A stretch of DNA of 64,000 bases, taken from Tritrichomonas musculus. Its lineage: Eukaryota; Parabasalia; Tritrichomonadida; Tritrichomonadidae. Each line of letters begins with the position of its first letter. Position 1 is the first letter of the stretch. The notes under the pieces are model-generated. The model was not told the DNA's origin. It did no database searches and was given only the letters and a program-made list of their open reading frames with translations. The DNA lies in contig JAPFFF010000048.1 in NCBI GenBank assembly GCA_039105265.1, forward strand, positions 372,001 through 436,000, written 5' to 3'. Shown piece after piece: positions 27,775-35,827 of this stretch. The position numbers and the translations under genes were made by a program.

Positions 27775-29634
27775 CTACTCTATATTTGCACACTTCTTCT
27801 CTAATGCAGCAAGTCTTGCCTCTAGGGTATCAATATATAAATCCTTCTGTTCGAGCATCTCGTTGACTTCTAGTTTAGTCACATAAGCAGTCATATCTAT
27901 ATCCTCTAGAGGATGCTTAGTACTTGACTTGTTTTCCAGTTCTTTTATTTTCTCGCACATGAATGCTATTGTACCCTTTAAAGTATCGCGATATGTCTTT
28001 GCAATATTAATACATGTATCAAATGATACCATCATCTTATCAGCATCCTTCATTGTTATTTCAAGCTCGGGTTCATCATCTGTTTCTTCATGGTATGCCC
28101 ATTCAAGAATCTTTTCTAATACGTCTTCATTAGCCAAAGTTTCAGGGTTATCATTACGACGGAACCAACTTGGAATATTAAATAATCCTATTCTATTTGC
28201 TACATATGCTTCTGCTGCTACTCCTGCTATTGCTGCTGCATCACCAGGATGATGTCTTACGAACTGCCACTGACCATGAAGGAATCTCCTAGCAACATGC
28301 CCTACCGCACCCATAATAACTTGTGTTGTTGCACTTATAATACCATCTTGCTGATACATTTCTATCTCTCCATTCACAATATTTATAATATGAAGTCTTC
28401 TTCTATCTATTGTAGCAACTACTGCTCCATTATATAGTACTTGTGTTATTTCTTCACCAGTTGTTTCATCTAATGTGTCATTAAAGGCTAAAAGATTACC
28501 ATGGGAGTAAATATTATCCATTAGTTCTCCTCTTTGTTCATCACTCATTTGTTCTATCATTCTTGCTGTTATTGCTGGTGTTGTTCCTGGTACTGTCCAA
28601 GTATCTGTTGTGGCAACCATATCATAATGTTGATATCTTATTCCATTTGCATTGACTTCTATTTGTGAATTTATTCCTTGGAATCTTACCTGTCCTCCAC
28701 TAATATTTGCTGTAGTTGGTGCTGAATAATCAATAGTAGCAACAATTGGGTCAATAGTCTCTCCTCTATGGTCAATAATATTTATCCATGCTTCCATTGT
28801 TTGGTCATTCAAGTAAGGTTCTAAACCAATATCACCATTTTGAACAAATGGTAAATGTAATCTATCTTGCATAGATAATTGTTCGATTTCTCTTGCTGTA
28901 TATGTTCTGCCTTTCCATTCTATTGACCACGTACTACTCGTTGCTCTATGTATTCTATCTGTCATCTCAATATCAGCTGGTCTAATTAGAGTCCTTCGTT
29001 GGAATACATTATTATGAATAATGTGTTGGTTATTATAAAATAAATCATACACATTAAATAACTCCCATCCATGATATTGTATACGTAAGACATCTGGATG
29101 ACTAGCTACTAATGCATTTCGTTCTTCTCTTGTCATATCTGCTATGTCTTCTAAGGTATACTGAGTTCCATCAATATCGATAACAGGAACTTGATTACGT
29201 AATGCAATCGTAGTTGAAGCTGTATTTGTCATTGTAGTCTGTGGTACTGTAATATCAGTTCGAATCTCATCTGTTTCATCTGTGACAACCTGTGGCTGAA
29301 CTTCTCTATGAGTTCTCACTAATGATTGCTCAGTTGTATTTATAGTATTTGTGGTATTGCCATTATTATTATCAGTGATTGTAATCGAAGATGTATTAAT
29401 ATTTAATGTTTCAGTCGTATTCGTATCAGGTCTACTTCTAAAGAAATTCAAGACATTAGAACCAAATGTAGCAATAGCACTTCCCAATTGAGTTAAAGCA
29501 TGTGTTGTAGAAAGAACAACTTGTGTTGCTGAAAAGGTTCCTATCGCTCCAGCAATAGGATTTTGAACTGTTGTTGTCATAGGTAAGAATCTTTGGAAAG
29601 TCATCTTTTCTGCTTTCAAGTCAACGTCAACCAA
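27775..29634 (-). CDS. Maverick fibre-like protein, 619 residues
   Basis: It corresponds to the N-terminal half of the 1330-residue protein of element B (49692-53684): both have a Gly-rich lead region, a hydrophobic LSTTHALTQLGSAIATFG-type segment, then repeats of the form T(Y/L)..I..M(T/S)..ER..L with NTTITI-like beta strands (for example YTLEDIADMTREERNALV and YTAREIEQLSMQDRLHL, both ending in short His/Tyr-rich stretches). The C-terminus is a coiled coil (YIDTLEARLAALEKKCANIE). The same coiled-coil signature ETRLAAL ends B's 510-residue protein, so assembly into an oligomer is likely. The start is uncertain; the first ATG inside the frame lies a few residues downstream of the non-ATG opening codon. 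Confidence 0.6.
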   Translation of the reverse strand: MVDVDLKAEKMTFQRFLPMTTTVQNPIAGAIGTFSATQVVLSTTHALTQLGSAIATFGSNVLNFFRSRPDTNTTETLNINTSSITITDNNNGNTTNTINTTEQSLVRTHREVQPQVVTDETDEIRTDITVPQTTMTNTASTTIALRNQVPVIDIDGTQYTLEDIADMTREERNALVASHPDVLRIQYHGWELFNVYDLFYNNQHIIHNNVFQRRTLIRPADIEMTDRIHRATSSTWSIEWKGRTYTAREIEQLSMQDRLHLPFVQNGDIGLEPYLNDQTMEAWINIIDHRGETIDPIVATIDYSAPTTANISGGQVRFQGINSQIEVNANGIRYQHYDMVATTDTWTVPGTTPAITARMIEQMSDEQRGELMDNIYSHGNLLAFNDTLDETTGEEITQVLYNGAVVATIDRRRLHIINIVNGEIEMYQQDGIISATTQVIMGAVGHVARRFLHGQWQFVRHHPGDAAAIAGVAAEAYVANRIGLFNIPSWFRRNDNPETLANEDVLEKILEWAYHEETDDEPELEITMKDADKMMVSFDTCINIAKTYRDTLKGTIAFMCEKIKELENKSSTKHPLEDIDMTAYVTKLEVNEMLEQKDLYIDTLEARLAALEKKCANIE

Positions 29635-29730
29635 AAACTTTCCTTGAAATCCACTGCCTCCATCACCTGGATATCCACCTCCTCCACTTCCACCTGGACC
29701 CGGAAATGGGCTTGTTTGATATGTATTGAT

Positions 29731-32700
29731 TCACAGAGAGTTATTTTCCATGTTTAATGTTGATAGTGCTCCTGCAATTGAAAAACCTAATTGAGTTAAC
29801 GTTAGAATTGTATTTGTAATTGAAAGAACTTTTTGCACACTTGCTACCCATTTATTATATTCTGCCTGCAATCTCATTTGCTCAACTAAATTATTAACAG
29901 TTTGATTCAATATAGCATAATCATAAGCTAATATATCTGTGATTCCACCAACAACATTTAAGTCTCGACGCATAGTCATGATATTATCAGCCCATATAAT
30001 CTTTGATGAATAAATATTATAATCTGTTGATATGGTAGTGCATTTTCTAGGGTCTGGCTCTACTTCATAAAATTGTTGTTGAATAATTATATCAAATGGA
30101 TTAGCTTTAATCTCAAATTCAAAAAATTCTTTCTCTATGTATATTCGAATGTTCTTATGATTAAATCCTTCAATGATTTTAATGGAATGCCTTTTTTCTC
30201 GATGATAATTAAATGATTCGAGACAAGGATTACTTCCAAAAGTTATTAGATAACCGGCTTCCACGCATTGATTTGGATGGCAATCCCATTTTATTTCAGT
30301 AATATTATCATTAATATTTAAATCGACTTTAACATATATTCCATCTTGTTTACCTAAACCATTTGGAGCTGAAACACTAAGCCTTATTTTATCATATTTT
30401 ATATCGTTAATTGTATATTTTCCAGATGTTGATGTATTATATGATGCTGTAATTCCATCACTAATCTCAGTTCCATCTTTCTTAACAACCCTCCAATTTT
30501 GTAAATACGGAAATAATATTTCAGTGAAATAAAGTTTTGAATGATCATCTGGCATATCAGGATATACTGTTTCTTTCATCCATTTTGCTATTTTGTCAGT
30601 ATGCATGATTATAAACTCTGGGGTACCTAAATTATCTTCTGGATAAGTTGATATCTTTTCTGTACACATGTTTTGACAATTATTTCCAGTCCAATTTTTT
30701 CCATCCCATGTTAATTCCCAGTTATGACCAAATAGATAGTCTTTGAACTTAAATACTAAATTTAATGGTATGTCATAATCAGAGTCAATATCCCATCTCA
30801 TACAATAATAATTGGATTCTTCATACGTCTTAGATGGTCTATATAAATATAATTGGTCTGATTCTTTCAACATAAAGAAATTATTACCTCCACTTGATGT
30901 TCCACCACTTGGTACAGAATCACAAAGTATTTTACCATTGACTTCTAAATCACCTTTGATAATATATTTACCAAGTACTGGTTTTGCTTCATCCAATGAT
31001 GGCTTATCATCTGTTATTTTCACACCATAACATTTTAAGACATCTTCGAATCTATCGAATCCTTTTACAAAATCGGGTATCGCGACTGCTGATGAATTAT
31101 CTGTTTTGACTTCTTTTGTTTTTTCTTTTGATAAGGCCATTGGCTGCGAAGCAGTCCCTCGCTGAAGAGCGAGTGGAGATGGTTCATTTTTTGGTTCCCA
31201 AACCCATTGCCCTTTATCTTCATTCCAAACAATGTCTCCAAAAACTTGATGGAAAGAATTTCGCGCAGTCACCAGGGCTCTTACAGCAGGGGTGTTTTGT
31301 GTTCTCCATCCTTCTATCCATTCCAAATGTTGTGATAATATAACCCATTCTTCATGTTGAATATCCCAGATAAGGTTATTAGGAGCATCCAATAATTCAT
31401 CATGTATCCAATCATCATTTTGGAAGTCATATCCGTGTTCTTGCCATTGTGTATCGTATATATTCCAAGCTACATATTGACCCAATTCTGCATGATATTC
31501 TCTATTAAAGTATAGCATTTCATCTGTTCGCATATTTATATATTCATTCTCTTCAGTAAAGTATACCCATTCTTCATATTCATCGTTATACCGTAAATGT
31601 CCTCTAGTTTCATTTTCAAAGATAGGCATTAATGCATGTTCCATGACGTCGCTTAATCCTTCTCTCCAACCTTCCTCGAAAGGATAAGCAAGATTAACCA
31701 TTACCCATTCATCATGAACAACATCCCACATATAATTAACAGGTACATGAATGTTCCTATTTTGTCTCCATCCTGCAGGTCTATTCAAATTATCATCTCT
31801 TTCTCGCCATTCATCATAGATGATATCCCAAACGTAATCATCGTTAAAACGATAATAATCATGCCCTCGGTCTTCAATAGGTCTGTAAATTGGTATTTGT
31901 TGTTCTAGGTTATATTTTTCCATTACTTCTTTGGCGATATCAGGTATTGAATCCTCATATAAAACAACATCATGAATTGAATCTTGAAATGACTGTACTC
32001 GCTCACCAAGATTCAATCGGTTTATATTTTCGTCAATATTCCCAAAATGACTTTCAAAATGTTTATTTTGATTTATCATGTAGTTCGTTAATTCATCAAT
32101 CTCCTCTTGTGGAATTCCTCCACCACCTCCTCCATCTTGATTACAATTGCATGATTTTATTTTCGAACAATAATCAGCCCAATAATTTAATGATGCTATT
32201 ATATTATTTATATTCATCTGGATATCATTTAGGAATTGATTTAAACTGACCTTTACTTTTGTACCATCGATATTGTCAACTTTTATTGTATGGTCTACTG
32301 TCAATGATGTCGAAAATAATTTTAGAGCTGATGCCAACCCATATCCGAGAACACTAGATAACAATAAATTTTGAATTATTTGGGGATAATTTATGTAGTT
32401 ATCTTTTTGATTTTGCATATAGATATCAATAAATTCACCAGGGCTACCTACCTCTACTACTTCATCTGCTTTCACTTCTTCATCGCTATTTTTATATTTA
32501 TATCCTATTGTCTTAAGAGTATTGTCTTGAAGATTGTAATGATATTGCTTTGTGCCATTTATAAATTTTTTCCAGTTTGTTTCGTTAAATACATCATATA
32601 ATATTCTCGTTGTGTTTTGATTCTTTTTTTCATTCTTCATAATATTCATCAACATATCAGCTAAATTATAAAATGGCTTGTATTTGAGGAAAGGTTCAGT

Positions 32701-33237
32701 TGGAGAAGGTTTTGGTGGTGCAGTAGGAGTTTGAACATATTTTACAACTTCACATTGCCCTTTATCTTCATCCAATACTATTTGTTCGTATCCGTCAGCT
32801 GCACACATCAATTCGTTGTACATATCATGGACAGCTTCACACGTTTTTGATTCCGCTTCGATAATGTCATTGAATGTATTCACACATAATTCATCTTTGA
32901 TAAGCTCTCTGTTGGACTCTACTTGTTCTGATTTCACTTCCATCAATGTATTTTCTGGCGCTCTATATTCAAGTATTTGTGTAGATTTTTCAGTTATTGG
33001 AACGTCGCCGAATCCTTCAAGACTGCCTCCATTTTCAATGTAATCGTTTACTACTCTTGCATCAACTTCAGCTTTATTGTATAGACAATTAAATTTTGGG
33101 TATTCATTTGGTTTATCATCTTGAGTAATATTTATTTGTTCATTTCCATCTTCATCTTCTCCTGCACATATTTCAAAACCATTTGCTTTAAGTTTAGATG
33201 CCACCTTGCTCTTTACAGAATATAGTGTCAAAGACAT
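29731..33237 (-). CDS. Maverick fibre-like protein with Trp-rich repeats, 1168 residues
   Basis: The C-terminal 400 residues match element B's 400-residue protein (53754-54956): both hold SDQLYLY(R/K)PS, a WDID.DY.IPL...F.F.D.LF.H.W.L.WDG..WTG.N block and FYEV.PDPR.CTT...SSKIIWADNIMTMRRDLNVVGG. The N-terminal part has no counterpart in B. Residues about 440-690 contain about six repeats built around (V/M)WD(I/V)..(D/E)EW, for example YVWDIIYDEW, YMWDVVHDEW and LIWDIQHEEW. Such Trp-rich repeats suggest a binding surface, possibly for glycans or peptides. A GC-rich hairpin pair lies inside the coding region at about 31144-31173. The start ATG is preceded by TCAGATTAAA. Confidence 0.62.
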   Translation of the reverse strand: MSLTLYSVKSKVASKLKANGFEICAGEDEDGNEQINITQDDKPNEYPKFNCLYNKAEVDARVVNDYIENGGSLEGFGDVPITEKSTQILEYRAPENTLMEVKSEQVESNRELIKDELCVNTFNDIIEAESKTCEAVHDMYNELMCAADGYEQIVLDEDKGQCEVVKYVQTPTAPPKPSPTEPFLKYKPFYNLADMLMNIMKNEKKNQNTTRILYDVFNETNWKKFINGTKQYHYNLQDNTLKTIGYKYKNSDEEVKADEVVEVGSPGEFIDIYMQNQKDNYINYPQIIQNLLLSSVLGYGLASALKLFSTSLTVDHTIKVDNIDGTKVKVSLNQFLNDIQMNINNIIASLNYWADYCSKIKSCNCNQDGGGGGGIPQEEIDELTNYMINQNKHFESHFGNIDENINRLNLGERVQSFQDSIHDVVLYEDSIPDIAKEVMEKYNLEQQIPIYRPIEDRGHDYYRFNDDYVWDIIYDEWRERDDNLNRPAGWRQNRNIHVPVNYMWDVVHDEWVMVNLAYPFEEGWREGLSDVMEHALMPIFENETRGHLRYNDEYEEWVYFTEENEYINMRTDEMLYFNREYHAELGQYVAWNIYDTQWQEHGYDFQNDDWIHDELLDAPNNLIWDIQHEEWVILSQHLEWIEGWRTQNTPAVRALVTARNSFHQVFGDIVWNEDKGQWVWEPKNEPSPLALQRGTASQPMALSKEKTKEVKTDNSSAVAIPDFVKGFDRFEDVLKCYGVKITDDKPSLDEAKPVLGKYIIKGDLEVNGKILCDSVPSGGTSSGGNNFFMLKESDQLYLYRPSKTYEESNYYCMRWDIDSDYDIPLNLVFKFKDYLFGHNWELTWDGKNWTGNNCQNMCTEKISTYPEDNLGTPEFIIMHTDKIAKWMKETVYPDMPDDHSKLYFTEILFPYLQNWRVVKKDGTEISDGITASYNTSTSGKYTINDIKYDKIRLSVSAPNGLGKQDGIYVKVDLNINDNITEIKWDCHPNQCVEAGYLITFGSNPCLESFNYHREKRHSIKIIEGFNHKNIRIYIEKEFFEFEIKANPFDIIIQQQFYEVEPDPRKCTTISTDYNIYSSKIIWADNIMTMRRDLNVVGGITDILAYDYAILNQTVNNLVEQMRLQAEYNKWVASVQKVLSITNTILTLTQLGFSIAGALSTLNMENNSL
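31144..31173. repeat. GC-rich hairpin cluster 3, inside a coding region
   Basis: CTGC-GAA-GCAG (31144-31154) and CTCGCT-GAAG-AGCGAG (31158-31173) are two perfect hairpins placed within the fibre-protein gene. They are read through in frame and add a short Pro/Ser/Ala/Arg-type segment (LALQRGTASQPMA). They resemble the palindromes at 22615, 23525 and 34054. Confidence 0.82.
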
Positions 33238-33256
33238 TTTAATCTGAAATTAAATA

Positions 33257-33985
33257 ATGTTGTATTCAGTTCAGAGTCAACCAGAAAATTACAATACTGT
33301 GAGAATGAATATTGATATACCGTGGAAATGTCCTTACGTGAAGTATTATGTTTCATCAATCAATACCAAGGCCAACATACTATTAACCACTGAAGATGAC
33401 TATTTAATATTCCAGACATCTAATGGGGAGATTAGAATTGATTTCGAAGATATGTATGCGTATTCGTTTGCGTATTTGGTAAACGATGCAAGTCAACAAA
33501 TAATTACCTTCAAGAATATTAACAATAGAACAATATCACTGAAGGCAAGTCAAAATGTAAAATTTAAGGAAGGTAGTCATAGAGCGAAATTAATTACAGG
33601 ATTTTTCAATACTAAATCGGGGCATGTATTTTCAAATGGAGTTGAATGTGAGGTACCAGATTTACCAATTCTAGATTTTGCTAATAAATTATATTTGGTA
33701 TCATTACAGGGAGTTGCAATGCATTCATCAATTGGGAAGCAAGAATATACACCATCAATTATCGCAAATATTGATACAATGATAATGGACCAAGAAGCAC
33801 TAATAGTGAATTATGATTTAACTAAACCAATCAAAGTTAAAGTCAACACCGATTCACTAAAGTTATTAGAGATGAGATTAGTTGATTTTATGTTCCAGCC
33901 AGTAATCTTGAAATCGCCATTGTTCATCACATTAAAGATAAAGCCAGCCCAAGACGTAGACATGTATGACGTGCTTACAAAATGA
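33257..33985 (+). CDS. Maverick capsid-type (penton or minor capsid candidate) protein, 242 residues
   Basis: Homologue of the 252-residue product at 54971-55729 in element B: both start with YN(T/R)(V/I)R.NI.IPW.CxYx(K/E)YYV..INTK.N(I/V)LL and end with PI(K)..VN.DS.K..E..LVDF.(F/Y)QPV.LKSP(L/M)F(I/V)T(L/I)K. The predicted mix of short beta strands and the length fit a single jelly-roll minor capsid protein, which Polintons carry near the large structural genes. That assignment is inference. It diverges from the 1168-residue fibre gene with only 19 bp between the two starts, so a shared two-way promoter is likely. Confidence 0.6.
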   Translation: MLYSVQSQPENYNTVRMNIDIPWKCPYVKYYVSSINTKANILLTTEDDYLIFQTSNGEIRIDFEDMYAYSFAYLVNDASQQIITFKNINNRTISLKASQNVKFKEGSHRAKLITGFFNTKSGHVFSNGVECEVPDLPILDFANKLYLVSLQGVAMHSSIGKQEYTPSIIANIDTMIMDQEALIVNYDLTKPIKVKVNTDSLKLLEMRLVDFMFQPVILKSPLFITLKIKPAQDVDMYDVLTK

Positions 33986-34053
33986 ATAATGAGATGAAAT
34001 ATACTTTATGTACCACATAAAATATATATTATATGTAATATATTTTTTTGTGA

Positions 34054-34110
34054 GCAGCGAAGCTGCGAACTATTAGGGGGCCGAAGGCCCCCTGGCACGC
34101 CGCAGGCGTG
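34054..34110. repeat. GC-rich hairpin cluster 4
   Basis: Three perfect hairpins in a row: GCAGC-GAA-GCTGC (34054-34066), GGGGGCC-GAA-GGCCCCC (34076-34092) and CACGCC-GCA-GGCGTG (34096-34110). All have triloops of the form GNA, in DNA that is otherwise about 80% A+T. It follows the stop of the capsid-type gene by about 70 bp and could also act as a transcript 3' end or boundary. Confidence 0.93.
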
Positions 34111-34289
34111 GACAAATATCCATTCAAAAAGTTCCATCCACCAAAAATTGAGAAGAAAGCATTCAATTTCAATGTAAAAATATGATTTTATAAAATAATT
34201 TTTAAAAATTGAATAGGCAGATTATGCAAAAAATTGAATAGGCAGTTTGTGCAAAAATTGAATAGACAGTTTGTGCTATCCCTCTCAAA

Positions 34290-34870
34290 ATTGACGAACA
34301 CATATCTCGATGAATATTCAATATTTTTGAATGAAATTCAATATATAGAAAATATAATGAATAAACTATACAAAAAATCAATTAATATTGAAAAAGCTCT
34401 ATCGTACCCTGAGATATAACGTGCTCTTTTCACAATTTTGATTTGAGAATATCTCGATGAATATTCAATATTTTTGAATGAAATTCAATATATAGAAAAT
34501 ATAAAGAATACCCTATACAAATATTGAATATCATTGAAAAAGCTCTATCGTACACTGAGATATAACGATTTAACCCTCAATTTTAATTTGTGAATATCTC
34601 GATGAATATTTAATATTTTTGAATGAAATTCAATTCATAGAAAATATAATGAATAAACAATACAAATATTGAATATCAATGAAAAAGCTCTATCGTACAC
34701 TTAGATATAACGTGCTCTTTCTCTCAAGCATGAGATAGTTATAACTAAATATCTATTCAATATTTTTGAATGATTTATGAGAAGAAAATTTTCAGAATTG
34801 AATAAAGAATTTATATATTCAATTGCATTCAAAAAGCTTTATCAGAAATTGAGATAATCACATAATAATA
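34290..34870. repeat. Tandem array, about 135-bp unit
   Basis: Three to four copies of a unit containing ATATCTCGATGAATATTCAA, GAATGAAATTCAAT, AGAAAATATAATGAATAAAC and AAAAGCTCTATCGTAC.CTGAGATATAACG, decaying to the right. There is no coding content. It stands between the fibre module and the GIY-YIG/PolB end of element A, as the minisatellite of element B stands between its fibre and PolB ends. Confidence 0.85.
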
Positions 34871-34874
34871 AATT

Positions 34875-35010
34875 TAATCTTTGTGAACCAAAAAGTATGT
34901 ATTTGTGAACCAATAAGTATACCTTGTGAACCACTAAGATATACCTTGTGAACCAATAAGATATCTTTGTGAACAACTAAGATATACCTTGTGTATCACT
35001 AGGATATTAT
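34875..35010. repeat. Tandem array, about 22-bp unit
   Basis: About six copies of (C)TTGTGAACCAATAAGATATAC with small variation. It directly follows the 135-bp array. Such arrays lie inside the terminal repeats of element B, so this could be part of element A's left terminus. Confidence 0.8.
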
Positions 35011-35358
35011 AAATGAAAATTTTACTTCATATCATTATTTTCAATTCAAAGAATTTTTTTATGACCAATTTTCGGTGAACCAATTTTTTGGCAGCAAACT
35101 TTTCTATAGAAAATATGATGAAGCAAAATTTAAAAATCATAAATCAAAAAAAATTTATATAGAGGTTGAACAAGAATGGTTCAATTTTTGGTCAAGTTTT
35201 TGGTCCATCTAATTTTTAATCAAAAACACCCCAAATTTAACTGTTTTTCAAATGAAATCAATAAATATTATCAAAAAAATTACAATTTATCAAAATTTCT
35301 AACCAAAATATCTCAAAACAAAATTGGTCTATGGACCAAATTTTTGGTCCATCTAATT
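35011..35358. other. Non-coding interval at the presumed left end of element A
   Basis: This holds a 19-bp direct repeat (TTTTTGGTCCATCTAATTT) at about 35198-35216 and 35340-35358, and several GGTCCA/GGACCA words in both orientations. No gene is supported. The true left end of element A may lie here or further left; its matching right end is outside the window, so it cannot be fixed. Confidence 0.4.
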
Positions 35359-35685
35359 TCACTTCACAACTCTAGGGCATTGGTATGAAATATATGTTCT
35401 AATTATATAAATCATTTCGTTAACATTACCAACAAAATATTCATTACCAATCCATGTTTTTCCATCTTTTGTTGTTGCTCTCTCATAATTCTCTTCGAAT
35501 ATAGTTATTAATTCTTTTTCAACTTTTACCGAATCACTAACCGCTTCCACTAAATACACTTCACTATCTTTAGGATATTGTCCCATTCTTGTTGCAATTT
35601 TATTTGTTCTACCAATTTTATATACAGGTTGATTAGTGTAAGCAAATTCTCTCTCACGAATCAAATAAATATACTCTACAGACAT
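35359..35685 (-). CDS. GIY-YIG-superfamily (T5orf172/MUG113-type) nuclease-like protein, 108 residues
   Basis: The sequence follows the T5orf172 pattern: an opening Y(I/L)YLIRERE, then YKIGRTNKIATRMGQYPKDSEVYLVEAVSD and KVEKELITIFEENY, ending with GNEYFVGNVNEMI. This family is widespread in phages and giant viruses and is related to GIY-YIG nucleases. I chose the internal ATG at 35685 rather than the upstream non-ATG opening, because it sits in TCTCAAAATG, the start context used by neighbouring genes, and because homology begins there. It is divergent from the PolB gene of element A (142 bp between starts) and has no counterpart in element B. Confidence 0.7.
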   Translation of the reverse strand: MSVEYIYLIREREFAYTNQPVYKIGRTNKIATRMGQYPKDSEVYLVEAVSDSVKVEKELITIFEENYERATTKDGKTWIGNEYFVGNVNEMIYIIRTYISYQCPRVVK

Positions 35686-35827
35686 TTTGAGAAAATATAA
35701 ATGTACTTTCAAAAAATTATATGGGCAGGTGTTTCTATATTTTTATATTCTACATTTTTATTTTTTTCTGTTCAGCTATAATTTTTATAGCGTGATAATT
35801 TTTTTAGCTTTTTTAATTTTATGTTAA

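Larger units (their letters stand above)
23756..33985. mobile_element. Maverick (Polinton)-derived fibre module, AT-rich copy
   Basis: Holds three large minus-strand frames and one plus-strand gene whose products match, in the same order, those at 48060-55729 of element B. No terminal inverted repeat is found at either edge, so this is either a detached fragment of a Maverick or the outer part of element A, whose polymerase end starts about 1.4 kb to the right. The fibre locus may hold about two breaks, or it may really be several genes. It is older or of a different lineage than B, because protein identity with B is only moderate and the base composition is far more AT-rich. Confidence 0.7.

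Noticed and set aside
23604-34140. ATTCAAAAAG words as terminal inverted repeats of the fibre module
   Set aside because: The words have the same orientation at both edges, are only 10 bp long and lie in AT-rich DNA; they may mark borders but are not inverted repeats.
34290-35010. CRISPR-like array
   Set aside because: The units are plain head-to-tail repeats without unique spacers, and the host is a eukaryote.
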